DNA from: Nostoc sp. NOS(2021)
Lineage (GTDB): Bacteria; Cyanobacteriota; Cyanobacteriia; Cyanobacteriales; Nostocaceae
NCBI RefSeq assembly: GCF_017115025.1
Contig: NZ_JABXKM010000017.1
Coordinates: 1-64,000, forward strand
Reading direction: 5' to 3'
Length of the DNA: 64,000 nucleotides
The notes beneath the pieces were generated by a model that searched no databases, was not told the DNA's origin, and was given only the letters and a program-made list of their open reading frames with translations. A program made the translations under genes and the position numbers. Below, piece by piece: positions 1 through 8,051 of this stretch (the stretch's first letter is position 1; every line of letters starts with the position of its first letter).

Positions 1-368
1 CTATGCTAATTGAGCATTATACTCCTTTTTAGTCTCCTTTGTTGTTTAAGTCCCGAATTCCACGCTAAATATAGGCTTTAGAAGAATTATTGTGCTTTAC
101 GATGGCGTACCCGCCCGCCGGAGGCGATCGCACTCTCGCAAAACGGGTATTTGGTCACAAAACCAGTCAGGCTATAGGTTCGGCAAGCTTATCCTTTAAT
201 TTTCGGCAATCTTTGACTTTAAGTCACATTAACTCTGATCAAATAATCGCTTCTTGTATCTAATTTTCAGTTTCGCAAAGGCTTGCTCAATTACATATTC
301 TGGTAATCCCTTAACAGTAAAGCTATCTCAGCAGAGGTGAGGACACAAACCCTAGTTTTACCTTTTAT
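1..368. other. Gap without an intact gene
   Basis: No convincing open reading frame lies in this stretch. It holds a HIP1 octamer (GCGATCGC, about 124-131), a short GC-rich patch around 111-125, and on the minus strand a possible transposase relic listed separately. It is the downstream side of the asparagine-synthase-type gene. No clear terminator hairpin with a T-run was found after that gene's stop. Confidence 0.6.
235..312 (-). pseudogene. Possible C-terminal relic of an IS630-type transposase
   Basis: Read on the minus strand, this stretch encodes a short run containing VIEQAFAKLKIRYKK. That resembles the 'IEQ.F.KLK' segment just after the last catalytic region of IS630-family DDE transposases. 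Stop codons follow at once, and no larger frame exists on either side. The match rests on one short motif recognised by eye, so it could be coincidence. If real, it is a decayed end of an insertion sequence at the left border of the cluster. Confidence 0.3.
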
Positions 369-2312
369 TTATCCCGTAAGTTTAAACCGTTCTTGTAAAA
401 TACAAGCACTTACCATTCCTGTCAGAGTAAAAGTTACTTGAGTGCGTTTACTGTCATCCATTTGGGGCAGTTGATCTAGGAGTGCAATAACTGCTTTTTG
501 GTCGTAGAACGGTAGTGATTTCATCACCTCGCCTCGCAGAGTATCCTGGAGTAGTTCTTGCAATGGCTGATTGCTTTGCAGAGCATAAGGTGGAGAAGAA
601 TACGAGTGCTTTTTACGATGATACATCGTGTCTGTCAAGAAAGGACGTGCCGCTTCTCGCAGCACATATTTTTCGGTCGTACCACGGATTTTGAGTGAAA
701 CAGGAAAGTCGCGCACTAGCTCAACCAGATGATGGTCAAGAAATGGCAGACGCCCCTCAATAGAATGTGCCATTTCTACACCATCGCCCAGCATTCTCAA
801 AACGTAGTTTGGCAAAACCGTTTTAGACCACAAATAAAGGGATTGATTGACGGGTTCCCGCCCAGTTAGTTGACCCTGTACATCTAAGCGATTTAAAAAA
901 ATCCGAAAGGCATCGCGTTCTGCCACAAAAGCAGCAAATGCAGGCGTATAAAAAGGGTAAAGTTTCTTTATACCAGCTTTCATCAGGCCAACTGAAATAT
1001 TTTTGAGCCAAGTTGGTACAAAACCTAAAGTCCGCTGCACGCTGTTTAAAGGCATCTCTGATGCATCAGTTTCTAATAAAAGCGCAGAAGCTGGATTGTT
1101 CAATTGCAATTCTGCTAATAGCTGCTGTACAGTTTGCTCATCTTGTCCTTCTCGATTGTAGAGCAACATATCCTCACGCATAGCGACATATCCTCCGAAG
1201 ATTTCGTCAGAACCTTCACCCGTGAGTACAACTTTGTAACCCATATCTCGCGTCGCCTTGCTCAATAGATATTTACCAGCCGTGGAGATAGTATTGGAAA
1301 GCCTCTCACCGTAATAAACGGCATCGGCAAAGTTGCTGACAAGATCGGATTGGCTGACTGGAAGGATATGAAGATTTGCCCCGACGTGTTCGACTGTCTC
1401 GCGAGCGAAAGCTTGTTCGTCATAAGGGGGTTGATCAAAGGCGATAGTAAACGCCTGTATCGGGCCAGAGGTATGTCTAGCTGCCATTCCCAAGACAGTA
1501 GACGAATCGATACCACCGCTGAGATAGCAGCCAACTGGTACATCAGCCCACAAGCGAAGTCGAATCGCTTCGTCCAATGTGTAGCGAAGTTTTTCAATGT
1601 ATTCGCCTTCACTATATTGAGTAAGAGGCTCGTTCATGCGGGGATAATTAAAATCCCAGTAGCGCATCAGTTGCCAGCCAGAGTGCGAAGCCAGCAGAAA
1701 ATGACCAGGGGGAACCTCATAAATGTCTTGAAATAAAGTCCGATCTGCTTCTAGTACAGCGCTGTTGTATTGGAAAAAAGACTCTGGGTTCCAACGAGCA
1801 GGCACACCTGCTGCAAATAAAGCCTTGACTTCGGATGCTAAATAGAGAGTATTACCATTTACTGTATAGTAGAGCGGCTTGATGCCAAAGCGATCGCGAG
1901 CCGCAAATAGCAATTGATTACGTTCATCCCATAGCACAAATGCAAATTCGCCTCGCAAACGCTGTAAGCATTGTGTACCAAACTCGTCGTAAAGATGAAG
2001 GGCAATTTCACTGTCAGAACGGGTACGAAGCCTATATCCCCATCGTTTCAAGTCAGCCTGTATCTGTTCAAAGTCATAAAACTCTCCATTAACGACAATA
2101 TGCAAGTTCTCCTCTTCGTTAGCAATCGGCTGTTCGCCGGTTGTCAGATCAATAATGCTGAGTCGGGCATGACCCAATCCAACTCGTTGATTGGGAGAAA
2201 TCCAATGGTTTTGTCCGTCTGGTCCCCGATGATGTAAGCTTTGGGTTGCCCGTTTCAATGCCTCTTTGGAAATTGGTTCCTGTTTTGAGAAAAATGCAAC
2301 AATTCCACACAT
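369..2312 (-). CDS. asnB: Glutamine-dependent amidotransferase, asparagine synthase (AsnB) type
   Basis: A 647-aa two-domain enzyme. The ATG at 2310-2312 is chosen over the TTG one codon upstream because it leaves Cys2 (MCGIV) at the N-terminus, where glutamine-hydrolysing class II amidotransferases need it, and because a GGAG sits 8 nt upstream. The N-terminal half is the glutaminase (RGPDG; GEFYDF). The C-terminal half is the ATP-pyrophosphatase synthetase with the SGGIDSS loop near residue 264 and an RLPFLDHHLVEL segment. Family reaction: ammonia from glutamine is passed to an acyl-adenylate to give an amide. It could be the housekeeping enzyme. Its place beside a PKS/NRPS cluster makes amidation of a carboxyl on the product plausible, but that is inference. 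A MITE sits 47 bp upstream, in its promoter region. Confidence 0.88.
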   Translation of the reverse strand: MCGIVAFFSKQEPISKEALKRATQSLHHRGPDGQNHWISPNQRVGLGHARLSIIDLTTGEQPIANEEENLHIVVNGEFYDFEQIQADLKRWGYRLRTRSDSEIALHLYDEFGTQCLQRLRGEFAFVLWDERNQLLFAARDRFGIKPLYYTVNGNTLYLASEVKALFAAGVPARWNPESFFQYNSAVLEADRTLFQDIYEVPPGHFLLASHSGWQLMRYWDFNYPRMNEPLTQYSEGEYIEKLRYTLDEAIRLRLWADVPVGCYLSGGIDSSTVLGMAARHTSGPIQAFTIAFDQPPYDEQAFARETVEHVGANLHILPVSQSDLVSNFADAVYYGERLSNTISTAGKYLLSKATRDMGYKVVLTGEGSDEIFGGYVAMREDMLLYNREGQDEQTVQQLLAELQLNNPASALLLETDASEMPLNSVQRTLGFVPTWLKNISVGLMKAGIKKLYPFYTPAFAAFVAERDAFRIFLNRLDVQGQLTGREPVNQSLYLWSKTVLPNYVLRMLGDGVEMAHSIEGRLPFLDHHLVELVRDFPVSLKIRGTTEKYVLREAARPFLTDTMYHRKKHSYSSPPYALQSNQPLQELLQDTLRGEVMKSLPFYDQKAVIALLDQLPQMDDSKRTQVTFTLTGMVSACILQERFKLTG

Positions 2313-2349
2313 CAATCTTTCTCCGACTTTTTTGCTACAAATTATCTTT

Positions 2350-2359
2350 GTCTATGTTG
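2350..2359. repeat. Target-site duplication, left copy
   Basis: GTCTATGTTG directly abuts the left inverted repeat of the MITE and recurs exactly at 2545-2554. Confidence 0.85.
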
Positions 2360-2544
2360 GAATGGCACTAAGAAAAGCGCAAATGTATTATTTACAAGGG
2401 TTTCATCACTTTGGAAAAACATCCGGCAAATGTTGCAGCGATCGCAAACTGAGAGTTGCAGATTATTCTGATTCCCGACCTTAAAACTATTAGTTTTATA
2501 GACCCCTTACCAGGCAAGTATTTCAGCTTTTCTTAGTGCCATTC
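2360..2544. mobile_element. 185-bp MITE with perfect 19-bp terminal inverted repeats
   Basis: The left end (2360-2378, GAATGGCACTAAGAAAAGC) is the exact reverse complement of the right end (2526-2544). The element is flanked by a perfect 10-bp duplication (2350-2359 and 2545-2554), so it moved as a unit. It has no coding capacity and carries an internal palindrome (AAAACTATTAGTTTT, 2483-2497). It must have been mobilised by a transposase elsewhere in the genome. A 10-bp duplication would fit IS4- or ISAs1-like enzymes. It separates asnB from its original upstream sequence. A related copy lies at 62228-62289. Confidence 0.85.
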
Positions 2545-2554
2545 GTCTATGTTG
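2545..2554. repeat. Target-site duplication, right copy
   Basis: Exact second copy of GTCTATGTTG directly after the right inverted repeat of the MITE. Removing the MITE and one copy restores a continuous sequence. Confidence 0.85.
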
Positions 2555-2613
2555 CCTTCTCTCAGTCGTTATTTTGAAAATTGATTTTTTTAAGGTTAAT
2601 TACAAATAACACA

Positions 2614-3006
2614 CTAATTTTTGGATAGGTTTACACAGCCCAAATTGGATAACTGCTTTTCATGAGTGTCAAGTAAATCTGGGTCAAGCCTTTGGATTGC
2701 ACTTTGGTCACTACTTTTATCATAAGAACCACGCAACATTTTCCCATCAATTGCAACCACTTCACCTGACGTTATCTTAATAATTGATTTCATCCAATCA
2801 AGAAAACATGACTGAAACTGTTGGGGATTTATTTGTGCAAATACACGTGCAAATGTGAGCCAATCCGTTGCGGGGGTTCCCCCCCTTGAAGGAACTGGCG
2901 TATCGTGTGACGGAATACTATTTGGTAGTTCTAAAAATGTTTTTAACCATTCATATTTTGCACAACCATAAGTCTCAATTCCCACCCACCCATCAGCAAT
3001 CATCAA
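2614..3006 (-). pseudogene. ISAs1-family transposase fragment
   Basis: A 130-residue frame with clear ISAs1 transposase features: ADGWVGIE, a segment ending KTFLELPNSIPSHDT, FARVFAQINPQQFQ, and the catalytic-region EVVAIDGKMLRGSYD. The N-terminal lead-in is missing, and family similarity ends soon after the first catalytic Asp, where a full ISAs1 transposase would continue for well over 200 residues. A 45-bp in-frame insertion (2854-2898) splits the conserved HDT-F.RVF junction. It is a dead fragment, not a functional gene. Confidence 0.75.
2854..2898. repeat. 45-bp GC-rich in-frame insertion inside the transposase relic
   Basis: This segment adds 15 residues (PVPSRGGTPATDWLT) between HDT and FARVF, which are adjacent in ISAs1 transposases. 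It is rich in G-runs and C-runs (GGGGGTTCCCCC on the plus strand) and resembles short dispersed repeats of heterocystous cyanobacteria. The insertion preserves the reading frame. Confidence 0.5.
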
Positions 3007-3163
3007 TATTTAATATGGGAGTTAACATTCATTAGAGTATCTGTATCAGGGTTGGAGTTGCCGGACTATTTGCTAATTTCATAACTTTGGGTTTGTGGAT
3101 CTTCCGTACTTAGTGTGCTAACTTGAATTTATCCTCAAAGCTTTGCTCAGTGGACACGAATCG

Positions 3164-4528
3164 TCATTTTCGTTGATAACTGATGCGCGTGGGTGATGGC
3201 CGAGGCGCACCGCCGAGTACGCTTATCGTCTTTGGGTTTGGTGTGAGTAGGGTCAAATTATAGTTACGTAGCAACTTTGCGAGGATGATGGCCATCTCAC
3301 TTTTGGCAAAGTTCATCCCTGGACATTTACGCCCACCTCCGCCAAACCCCATAATAGCATACTGGTCTTTGCCTTCGCCCCGTTCTTTGCTAAAGCGATC
3401 GGGGTCAAAAAGAGGTGGATTGCTAAACTTGCTTTCTAGATAATGGGAACTTCCGGCAGCTATAACCACACGCCAGCCTGCGGGAATTTGATAATCCCCG
3501 ACTTGAACCTCCTCTTCAGTGACCCGCAGCAACATATCTGCGGAAGGTTTCAGCCTTACGGTCTCATCAATTACTTGGAAGGTTAGTGGCAAGCTTCTAA
3601 AGCTCATGGCATCGATGCTGTCATTTAGAACCTCAACTTCACTTTGTAAGCGTGCCAAAATGTTCGGATGTTGGAGGGTGAGGAGAACACACCAGGCGGC
3701 TTGCCGTGCGGTGGTATCATTTCCGGCAAAAATCAGACCCAGCCAGAGGTCTGCCGCCTTCTGGTCGTCGAGGTAGGTTCCATCGTCCAAAGGAGTATTG
3801 AGTAACAAAGATATAACATCGTCGTAGGACTCAGGAGCTTGACGACGTTGTTGGCAAAGGCGACCTAGAATGTTTCGGATCTTTGCCCTAGCGCGATCGC
3901 GACGTCTATATCTAGGCAGTGGCCAGTCAGGGGGTAAGATGATGCTCACGGACTTGGCAATATCCGAATATGCTTCCCAGAATTCCGAACCTAATTCATC
4001 TCGGAAATTTGATCCAGCAAAGGCGTGCCCAGCAATAGACCGCGTTACTAGGCGCATCTCGTCCATAATATCCATCTCGCCCGACTCCCCTAAACGATCA
4101 AGCCAGACATCAACTTCGTAGTTCATGGCATTTAAGTAGCCCAAGCTACGTTCTCTGCCGAAGATGATTGGTAGAAAAATGCGATGCTTTTTGTACTGCT
4201 CCTTTGAGGCGGTAAGGAATATTTCACCTATGGCATATTTCAGGATTTCATAGCCCTTGGCGATATTTAAGCTTTTGTCAGTTTCGTTGTAAAACCATTG
4301 ATGGTATTCACTGCCAGTGACCACCACTATCGGTTTGGGTATCTTAACAGTAAATACATTACCTAACTCCTGATAGCCCTTGTAAAACAGAGCACCTTTG
4401 TCGTGCATAAATTGTGGAAGATGCCCAATAATCGGCCACCCCCCTTTGAGTACAGGTGGGAGTTGCATCGGATCTCCTGATTTCAAAGAGGAAGGATTTT
4501 CAAGGCTATCTGATAGATTATATTTCAT
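3164..4528 (-). CDS. Cytochrome P450
   Basis: A 454-aa soluble P450. The start is set at the ATG at 4526-4528 because a GAGGAG Shine-Dalgarno sequence (4537-4542) lies 8 nt away. The GTG three codons upstream overlaps that sequence and is too close. Visible motifs: I-helix AGNDTT (about residue 265), ExxR as ETVR (about 320), and the heme loop FGGGGRKCPG with the Cys ligand near residue 400. All are intact. Class features resemble the CYP51/CYP120-like group common in cyanobacteria. It is on the same strand as, and 234 bp downstream of, the acyltransferase gene. A hydroxylation or other C-H oxidation of the polyketide is likely, but the site cannot be read from the sequence. It needs separate ferredoxin and reductase partners, which are not in the window. 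Confidence 0.93.
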   Translation of the reverse strand: MKYNLSDSLENPSSLKSGDPMQLPPVLKGGWPIIGHLPQFMHDKGALFYKGYQELGNVFTVKIPKPIVVVTGSEYHQWFYNETDKSLNIAKGYEILKYAIGEIFLTASKEQYKKHRIFLPIIFGRERSLGYLNAMNYEVDVWLDRLGESGEMDIMDEMRLVTRSIAGHAFAGSNFRDELGSEFWEAYSDIAKSVSIILPPDWPLPRYRRRDRARAKIRNILGRLCQQRRQAPESYDDVISLLLNTPLDDGTYLDDQKAADLWLGLIFAGNDTTARQAAWCVLLTLQHPNILARLQSEVEVLNDSIDAMSFRSLPLTFQVIDETVRLKPSADMLLRVTEEEVQVGDYQIPAGWRVVIAAGSSHYLESKFSNPPLFDPDRFSKERGEGKDQYAIMGFGGGGRKCPGMNFAKSEMAIILAKLLRNYNLTLLTPNPKTISVLGGAPRPSPTRISYQRK

Positions 4529-4623
4529 TTCGTTCACTCCTCAAGATTGACCTAAGTAAGTCGCCGAGAAAAAACCAAACTATGTAACGAAAAGTAAAAT
4601 CTCTGTATTTGGCTCGTAGTTGC

Positions 4624-4639
4624 GCTTTAGCGCTAAAGC
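4624..4639. repeat. 16-bp perfect palindrome between AT and P450 genes
   Basis: GCTTTAGCGCTAAAGC is its own reverse complement and sits mid-way in the only sizeable gap of the accessory operon. It could be a regulator site, a weak hairpin, or one of the common dispersed palindromes of cyanobacteria. Nothing here distinguishes these. Confidence 0.5.
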
Positions 4640-4762
4640 ATTGTTCAGAGCCGTGATTTGACGAAAACATGGACAAATGATAGGTGGATGGCTTCGACAC
4701 ACTGCGTGATTTTACATGATCTGCTTGAGTCAGACAATAGCCGTCTCCTTTTTGAGCGACTA

Positions 4763-5962
4763 TCACCGCTCGGCGGGTGATGATATTTCGTCCAAAGCAA
4801 AATAGCCGTTGTAATCCTGCATATAAACGGCTGCTCGATGTCTAAAGAGAATGACAGCGGGAGTGCAGGTCATCAATTCCATGTCATATCCAGGAATGCA
4901 CACTTTTGTACCAACTGGGTACAAGCGATTCCAGCGATCGACTTTTTTTCGCGCCTCAGCTGCTAGTTTCTCTTTATCCACCGTAAACTGGGTATTAAAT
5001 TGGCTGGAACGTTCATCAGTGCGATCGTCCTTCATAGAGAACTGACTTGCCAAGGAGGGATCGACTTGACGATCGCGTTGAATATTAGAATTTTTTGGAG
5101 TATCGTCTGGCTGCGCTTGATATTCTCGTCTTATACTTGGGATTAACTTGGTTAAGATTCTACCGACACCTAGTTCCTCAAACTGCATTTCGTCTTGGGA
5201 CAGCAGATAACCGATGCTTTCAGACCAGCGCACAGGAGATGTAATCTGCTCTGCTAACTGGGACGCAATCTCTTCTTGTCGATAGGGTCGTGCATTGACG
5301 TTGCATACCACAGGAATCGTCAGTTTTGAAAAAGAAAAGTTTTCCAGATACCGGGCAAACTCTTTTCTTGCAGAAACCATATAGGGAGAGTGAAACGCGC
5401 CACTTGTGTTGAGAGAAACGTAAACCGCTCCCTCATCTACTAGGACTTGCTTGGATTTCTCGATATCTGCTTTCAGACCTGATACAATGGTTTGGTGAGG
5501 CGAATTGTAGTTTGCAATATAAACTGCTGAGAGTCCATGAAAGTCTAGCATTGTCCGAATGTCGGCTGCCGCAGGGCCAATTACAGCTCCCATCGCACCA
5601 TTGGGTGTACGGCTCATGAGTTCTCCGCGCCTTGCCACTAGGCGAATACCATCTTCAAAGGAAAAGGCTCCTGAACTGTGAAGTGCGTTGTATTCACCCA
5701 GACTGTGACCGGCTAAGAAATTAGGTAGCTTTCCAGATTCGGCTAGACGCAGTTTGTACGACAGCGCATTAATCACAAAAAGCGCCGGTTGTGTGAATTG
5801 TGTCTGATCGAGCTGGTTGTTTGGATCTTCCATGCACAATGTAACTATTGAATACCCAAGAATGTCACTGGCAATTTCCGTTTCCTCTGGAAATATTGCG
5901 AACAGTTGTTTTCCCATTCCTCTTGTTTGTGAACCCTGCCCAGGGAAAAGATAAGTAACCAT
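4763..5962 (-). CDS. Free-standing (trans-acting) malonyl-CoA:ACP acyltransferase
   Basis: A 399-aa FabD-like enzyme. It starts MVTYLFPGQGSQ, carries the nucleophile elbow GHSLGEYNAL (Ser near residue 92), an Arg in the RRGELM segment, and the catalytic His in GAFHSPYM (about 193). These fit a malonyl-specific trans-AT. It should supply the malonyl units for every module of the two large AT-less synthases. Residues from about 335 on form an extra C-terminal domain (VDRWNRLYPVGTKV to GYFALDEI), beyond the usual ~300-aa AT and linked by a hydrophilic spacer. I cannot name its role. An acyl hydrolase (PedC-like) is the alternative. The N-Y-N-A-L context after GHSLGE favours a true AT. It is the only free AT visible. 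Confidence 0.88.
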   Translation of the reverse strand: MVTYLFPGQGSQTRGMGKQLFAIFPEETEIASDILGYSIVTLCMEDPNNQLDQTQFTQPALFVINALSYKLRLAESGKLPNFLAGHSLGEYNALHSSGAFSFEDGIRLVARRGELMSRTPNGAMGAVIGPAAADIRTMLDFHGLSAVYIANYNSPHQTIVSGLKADIEKSKQVLVDEGAVYVSLNTSGAFHSPYMVSARKEFARYLENFSFSKLTIPVVCNVNARPYRQEEIASQLAEQITSPVRWSESIGYLLSQDEMQFEELGVGRILTKLIPSIRREYQAQPDDTPKNSNIQRDRQVDPSLASQFSMKDDRTDERSSQFNTQFTVDKEKLAAEARKKVDRWNRLYPVGTKVCIPGYDMELMTCTPAVILFRHRAAVYMQDYNGYFALDEISSPAER

Positions 5963-5999
5963 TATAAATTAAGTTGCTATTCAGCATATAAGTTCCGCA

Positions 6000-6788
6000 C
6001 TATGGTTCCCAAGGAAATTTTCCTTCGTTAACGTATCTCCGAATCTTGTCGAGATTCTCTTGAGAGCAAAACAACTGCTCGTTTGTCGAAACTGCCAACG
6101 ATTGCGATCGCATCAGAATATCGTTTAGCTGGTGCATATATTTTTTATACTCAGATACGGCTGAATTCGACAGTCGGCTGAGACGAATCAGATGCTTACG
6201 TAATAGAGATTCGCTGTCTTCGGAATAGGCATCCACTAAACCACTGGCGGATGCGTCCTGGACTGAAATCGGCATGGTCGTCAACGTCATGTAATGAGAT
6301 TTTTGCACACCCACTTTGCGAATTAGAAATGGTAACACACAGGCGGGAAACAGACCGAACATGAGTTCTGAGAGCGCGAAAGTTGCTGATTCATCCGCCA
6401 GTACGATATCGCAGGCGGCAACAAATCCGACTCCACCAGCACGCACCCTACCTCGCACATGGGCAATTGTGACAAATGAAGCGATCGCCAGCTGCATCCA
6501 TAAATGGTACAAGCGTTCAGCATCGACCCTCCCAGCAGCATCATTCTGTTCAGCGATCTGGCGAAAGTCTGCACCAGTACAGAAAACATCCGGTAGTCCT
6601 TCAATGACAACGACACAAACCGCTTGTGATTTCTCTCTAGTTCTATTCTCACAAATGGCAAGGACATCTGTAAGTTCGGTTACGAGATGGTTGGTAATCG
6701 CATTCTCCGAATCTGACTGACACAGCTGAATGCGACAGGTTGACCCCTGAAACCGGACATTGATAGTTTGATACGTTAGCTCACCCAT
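6000..6788 (-). CDS. Enoyl-CoA hydratase/isomerase, ECH1-type dehydratase of the beta-branching cassette
   Basis: A 262-aa crotonase-fold protein with oxyanion-hole segments FCTGADF and RGRVRAGGVGF. It overlaps the end of the HMG-synthase gene by 13 bp, so the two are translationally coupled. In HMGS cassettes the free ECH1 (PksH, CurE, PedL class) dehydrates the HMG-like adduct on the ACP to a glutaconyl thioester. The second step, decarboxylation, is then done by an ECH2, which here is the in-line domain in module 2 of the 5,332-aa synthase. The assignment as ECH1 rather than ECH2 rests on gene order and on that in-line partner. Confidence 0.87.
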   Translation of the reverse strand: MGELTYQTINVRFQGSTCRIQLCQSDSENAITNHLVTELTDVLAICENRTREKSQAVCVVVIEGLPDVFCTGADFRQIAEQNDAAGRVDAERLYHLWMQLAIASFVTIAHVRGRVRAGGVGFVAACDIVLADESATFALSELMFGLFPACVLPFLIRKVGVQKSHYMTLTTMPISVQDASASGLVDAYSEDSESLLRKHLIRLSRLSNSAVSEYKKYMHQLNDILMRSQSLAVSTNEQLFCSQENLDKIRRYVNEGKFPWEP

Positions 6789-8038
6789 TCATACTCACGA
6801 TGGAATTCTCGAATCTCGCGTAAGCTCAACAATGGTTTATCTTTCCAGGCCGATCGCATACCCGTAAGCATTGTGGGGTCTAAAGTCACATTTCTCGTTC
6901 CGAACCGGACACTGCGATTGCCCTGGAAAAGGTCTTCGTATTCCTCAATGGAAATCTGATAGCGTCGGTCTAGCATCGCCGCGATCTCAAACTGACGCTG
7001 CCACTGTTGTCCATTTGCTGTTACCACACCACTGTAGAACTCGGAGCAACAGCCCGAACCGTAGGAAAAGCAACCTAGTCGCTTTGGTGTCGTGAAATCA
7101 CCATTATCGATCGTACTGGACAAAGATAACATGACTGTTCCGCCCATAATATTCCCCACCCGTTGGCAATAGCGAAGTCCTAGTGCAACTCGCTGATTAA
7201 AGTCAAGTTCAATATCGTTTAACTTTACCTGAGTGAATTTACGCATCATCATGCGGTGTGCCCCTTTGACCATGCCACCAAAAGGCGTGTGAAATGTTAA
7301 GTACCCAAAGGTGTCTTGATAGTCTACGCCTGAAACTCGCTTCTGATACTCAATAAACGCCTTCTCGCAGCAGTCGAGATATGACATCATAGACAGATCG
7401 ACATCTCCCGATTCACTGTCTGGCACGGGACGGCAGGTATCCATGACCTCGTAGCCGTAATAGCCGTTTGCGCCCACATCGACTTGAAACACTTTTGGGT
7501 CATCACTAACGAGGATGGCTACTGCCCCTGCACCTGAACTTGGCTCAAAATAAGACCAGTCGTTGGTGAGTGCCTCACCCCCGGCGGTGACAACGAATCG
7601 GGAAATATCGGTGGCTACAACCAACGCCTTAGCACCCGGTGATGTTTGCGAGAGGATGAAATTAAGGGCCATTTGTAGTCCGGCAGTCGCCGCATAGCAC
7701 GCTTGCTTCAACTCAAATAAGCGACAGCATCGATTCAAACCCAGGTATTGATGAATGTAGGCGCTAATGGATTTACCGAAATCAATCCCTGATTCTGAGC
7801 AGGTAATGAGCAATTCTATTTGTCCTTTTTCCTCTTCTGAGAGGGAGTCGATTAAAGGTTTGGCAGCGTTGACACCAAAAGTGATGGGATCTTCAAACGG
7901 GAGGGCAACGGCTTTTTCCTTCATTAATAAATTTTCAAACCGCCGCATATCTAGCTGTCGATGACGAGCCAGATCCATCACATCAAGGACGACACTACCG
8001 CCAAAAGCATTCATGCTTTCGATTCCAACTGATATCAT
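6776..8038 (-). CDS. 3-hydroxy-3-methylglutaryl-CoA synthase homologue (HMGS) for beta-branching
   Basis: A 420-aa HMGS with all three catalytic elements: Glu in SESGIDFGKS, nucleophilic Cys in KQACYAAT (about residue 113), and His in FHTPFGGMVKG. The start is fixed at 8036-8038 (MISVGIESMN). An excellent GGGAGG sits 7 nt upstream, and HMGS proteins normally begin here. An in-frame ATG 54 nt upstream would lie inside the preceding KS gene. The enzyme condenses acetyl on the donor ACP with a beta-ketoacyl chain on the PKS, which begins replacement of a beta-keto group by a carbon branch. PksG, CurD and PedP are the family references. Confidence 0.93.
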   Translation of the reverse strand: MISVGIESMNAFGGSVVLDVMDLARHRQLDMRRFENLLMKEKAVALPFEDPITFGVNAAKPLIDSLSEEEKGQIELLITCSESGIDFGKSISAYIHQYLGLNRCCRLFELKQACYAATAGLQMALNFILSQTSPGAKALVVATDISRFVVTAGGEALTNDWSYFEPSSGAGAVAILVSDDPKVFQVDVGANGYYGYEVMDTCRPVPDSESGDVDLSMMSYLDCCEKAFIEYQKRVSGVDYQDTFGYLTFHTPFGGMVKGAHRMMMRKFTQVKLNDIELDFNQRVALGLRYCQRVGNIMGGTVMLSLSSTIDNGDFTTPKRLGCFSYGSGCCSEFYSGVVTANGQQWQRQFEIAAMLDRRYQISIEEYEDLFQGNRSVRFGTRNVTLDPTMLTGMRSAWKDKPLLSLREIREFHREYEWVS

Positions 8039-8045
8039 GATTGTT

Positions 8046-8051
8046 CCTCCC
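8046..8051 (-). promoter_or_regulatory. Strong Shine-Dalgarno that decides the HMGS start
   Basis: GGGAGG on the minus strand directly follows the TAA of the upstream KS gene (8052-8054) and lies 7 nt before the ATG at 8036-8038. Confidence 0.8.

Noticed and set aside
4518-4766. 82-codon minus-strand frame starting in an ATGA overlap with the acyltransferase stop
   Set aside because: No recognisable domain. It overlaps the P450 start and its Shine-Dalgarno sequence, and its composition looks like non-coding spacer with a palindrome inside.
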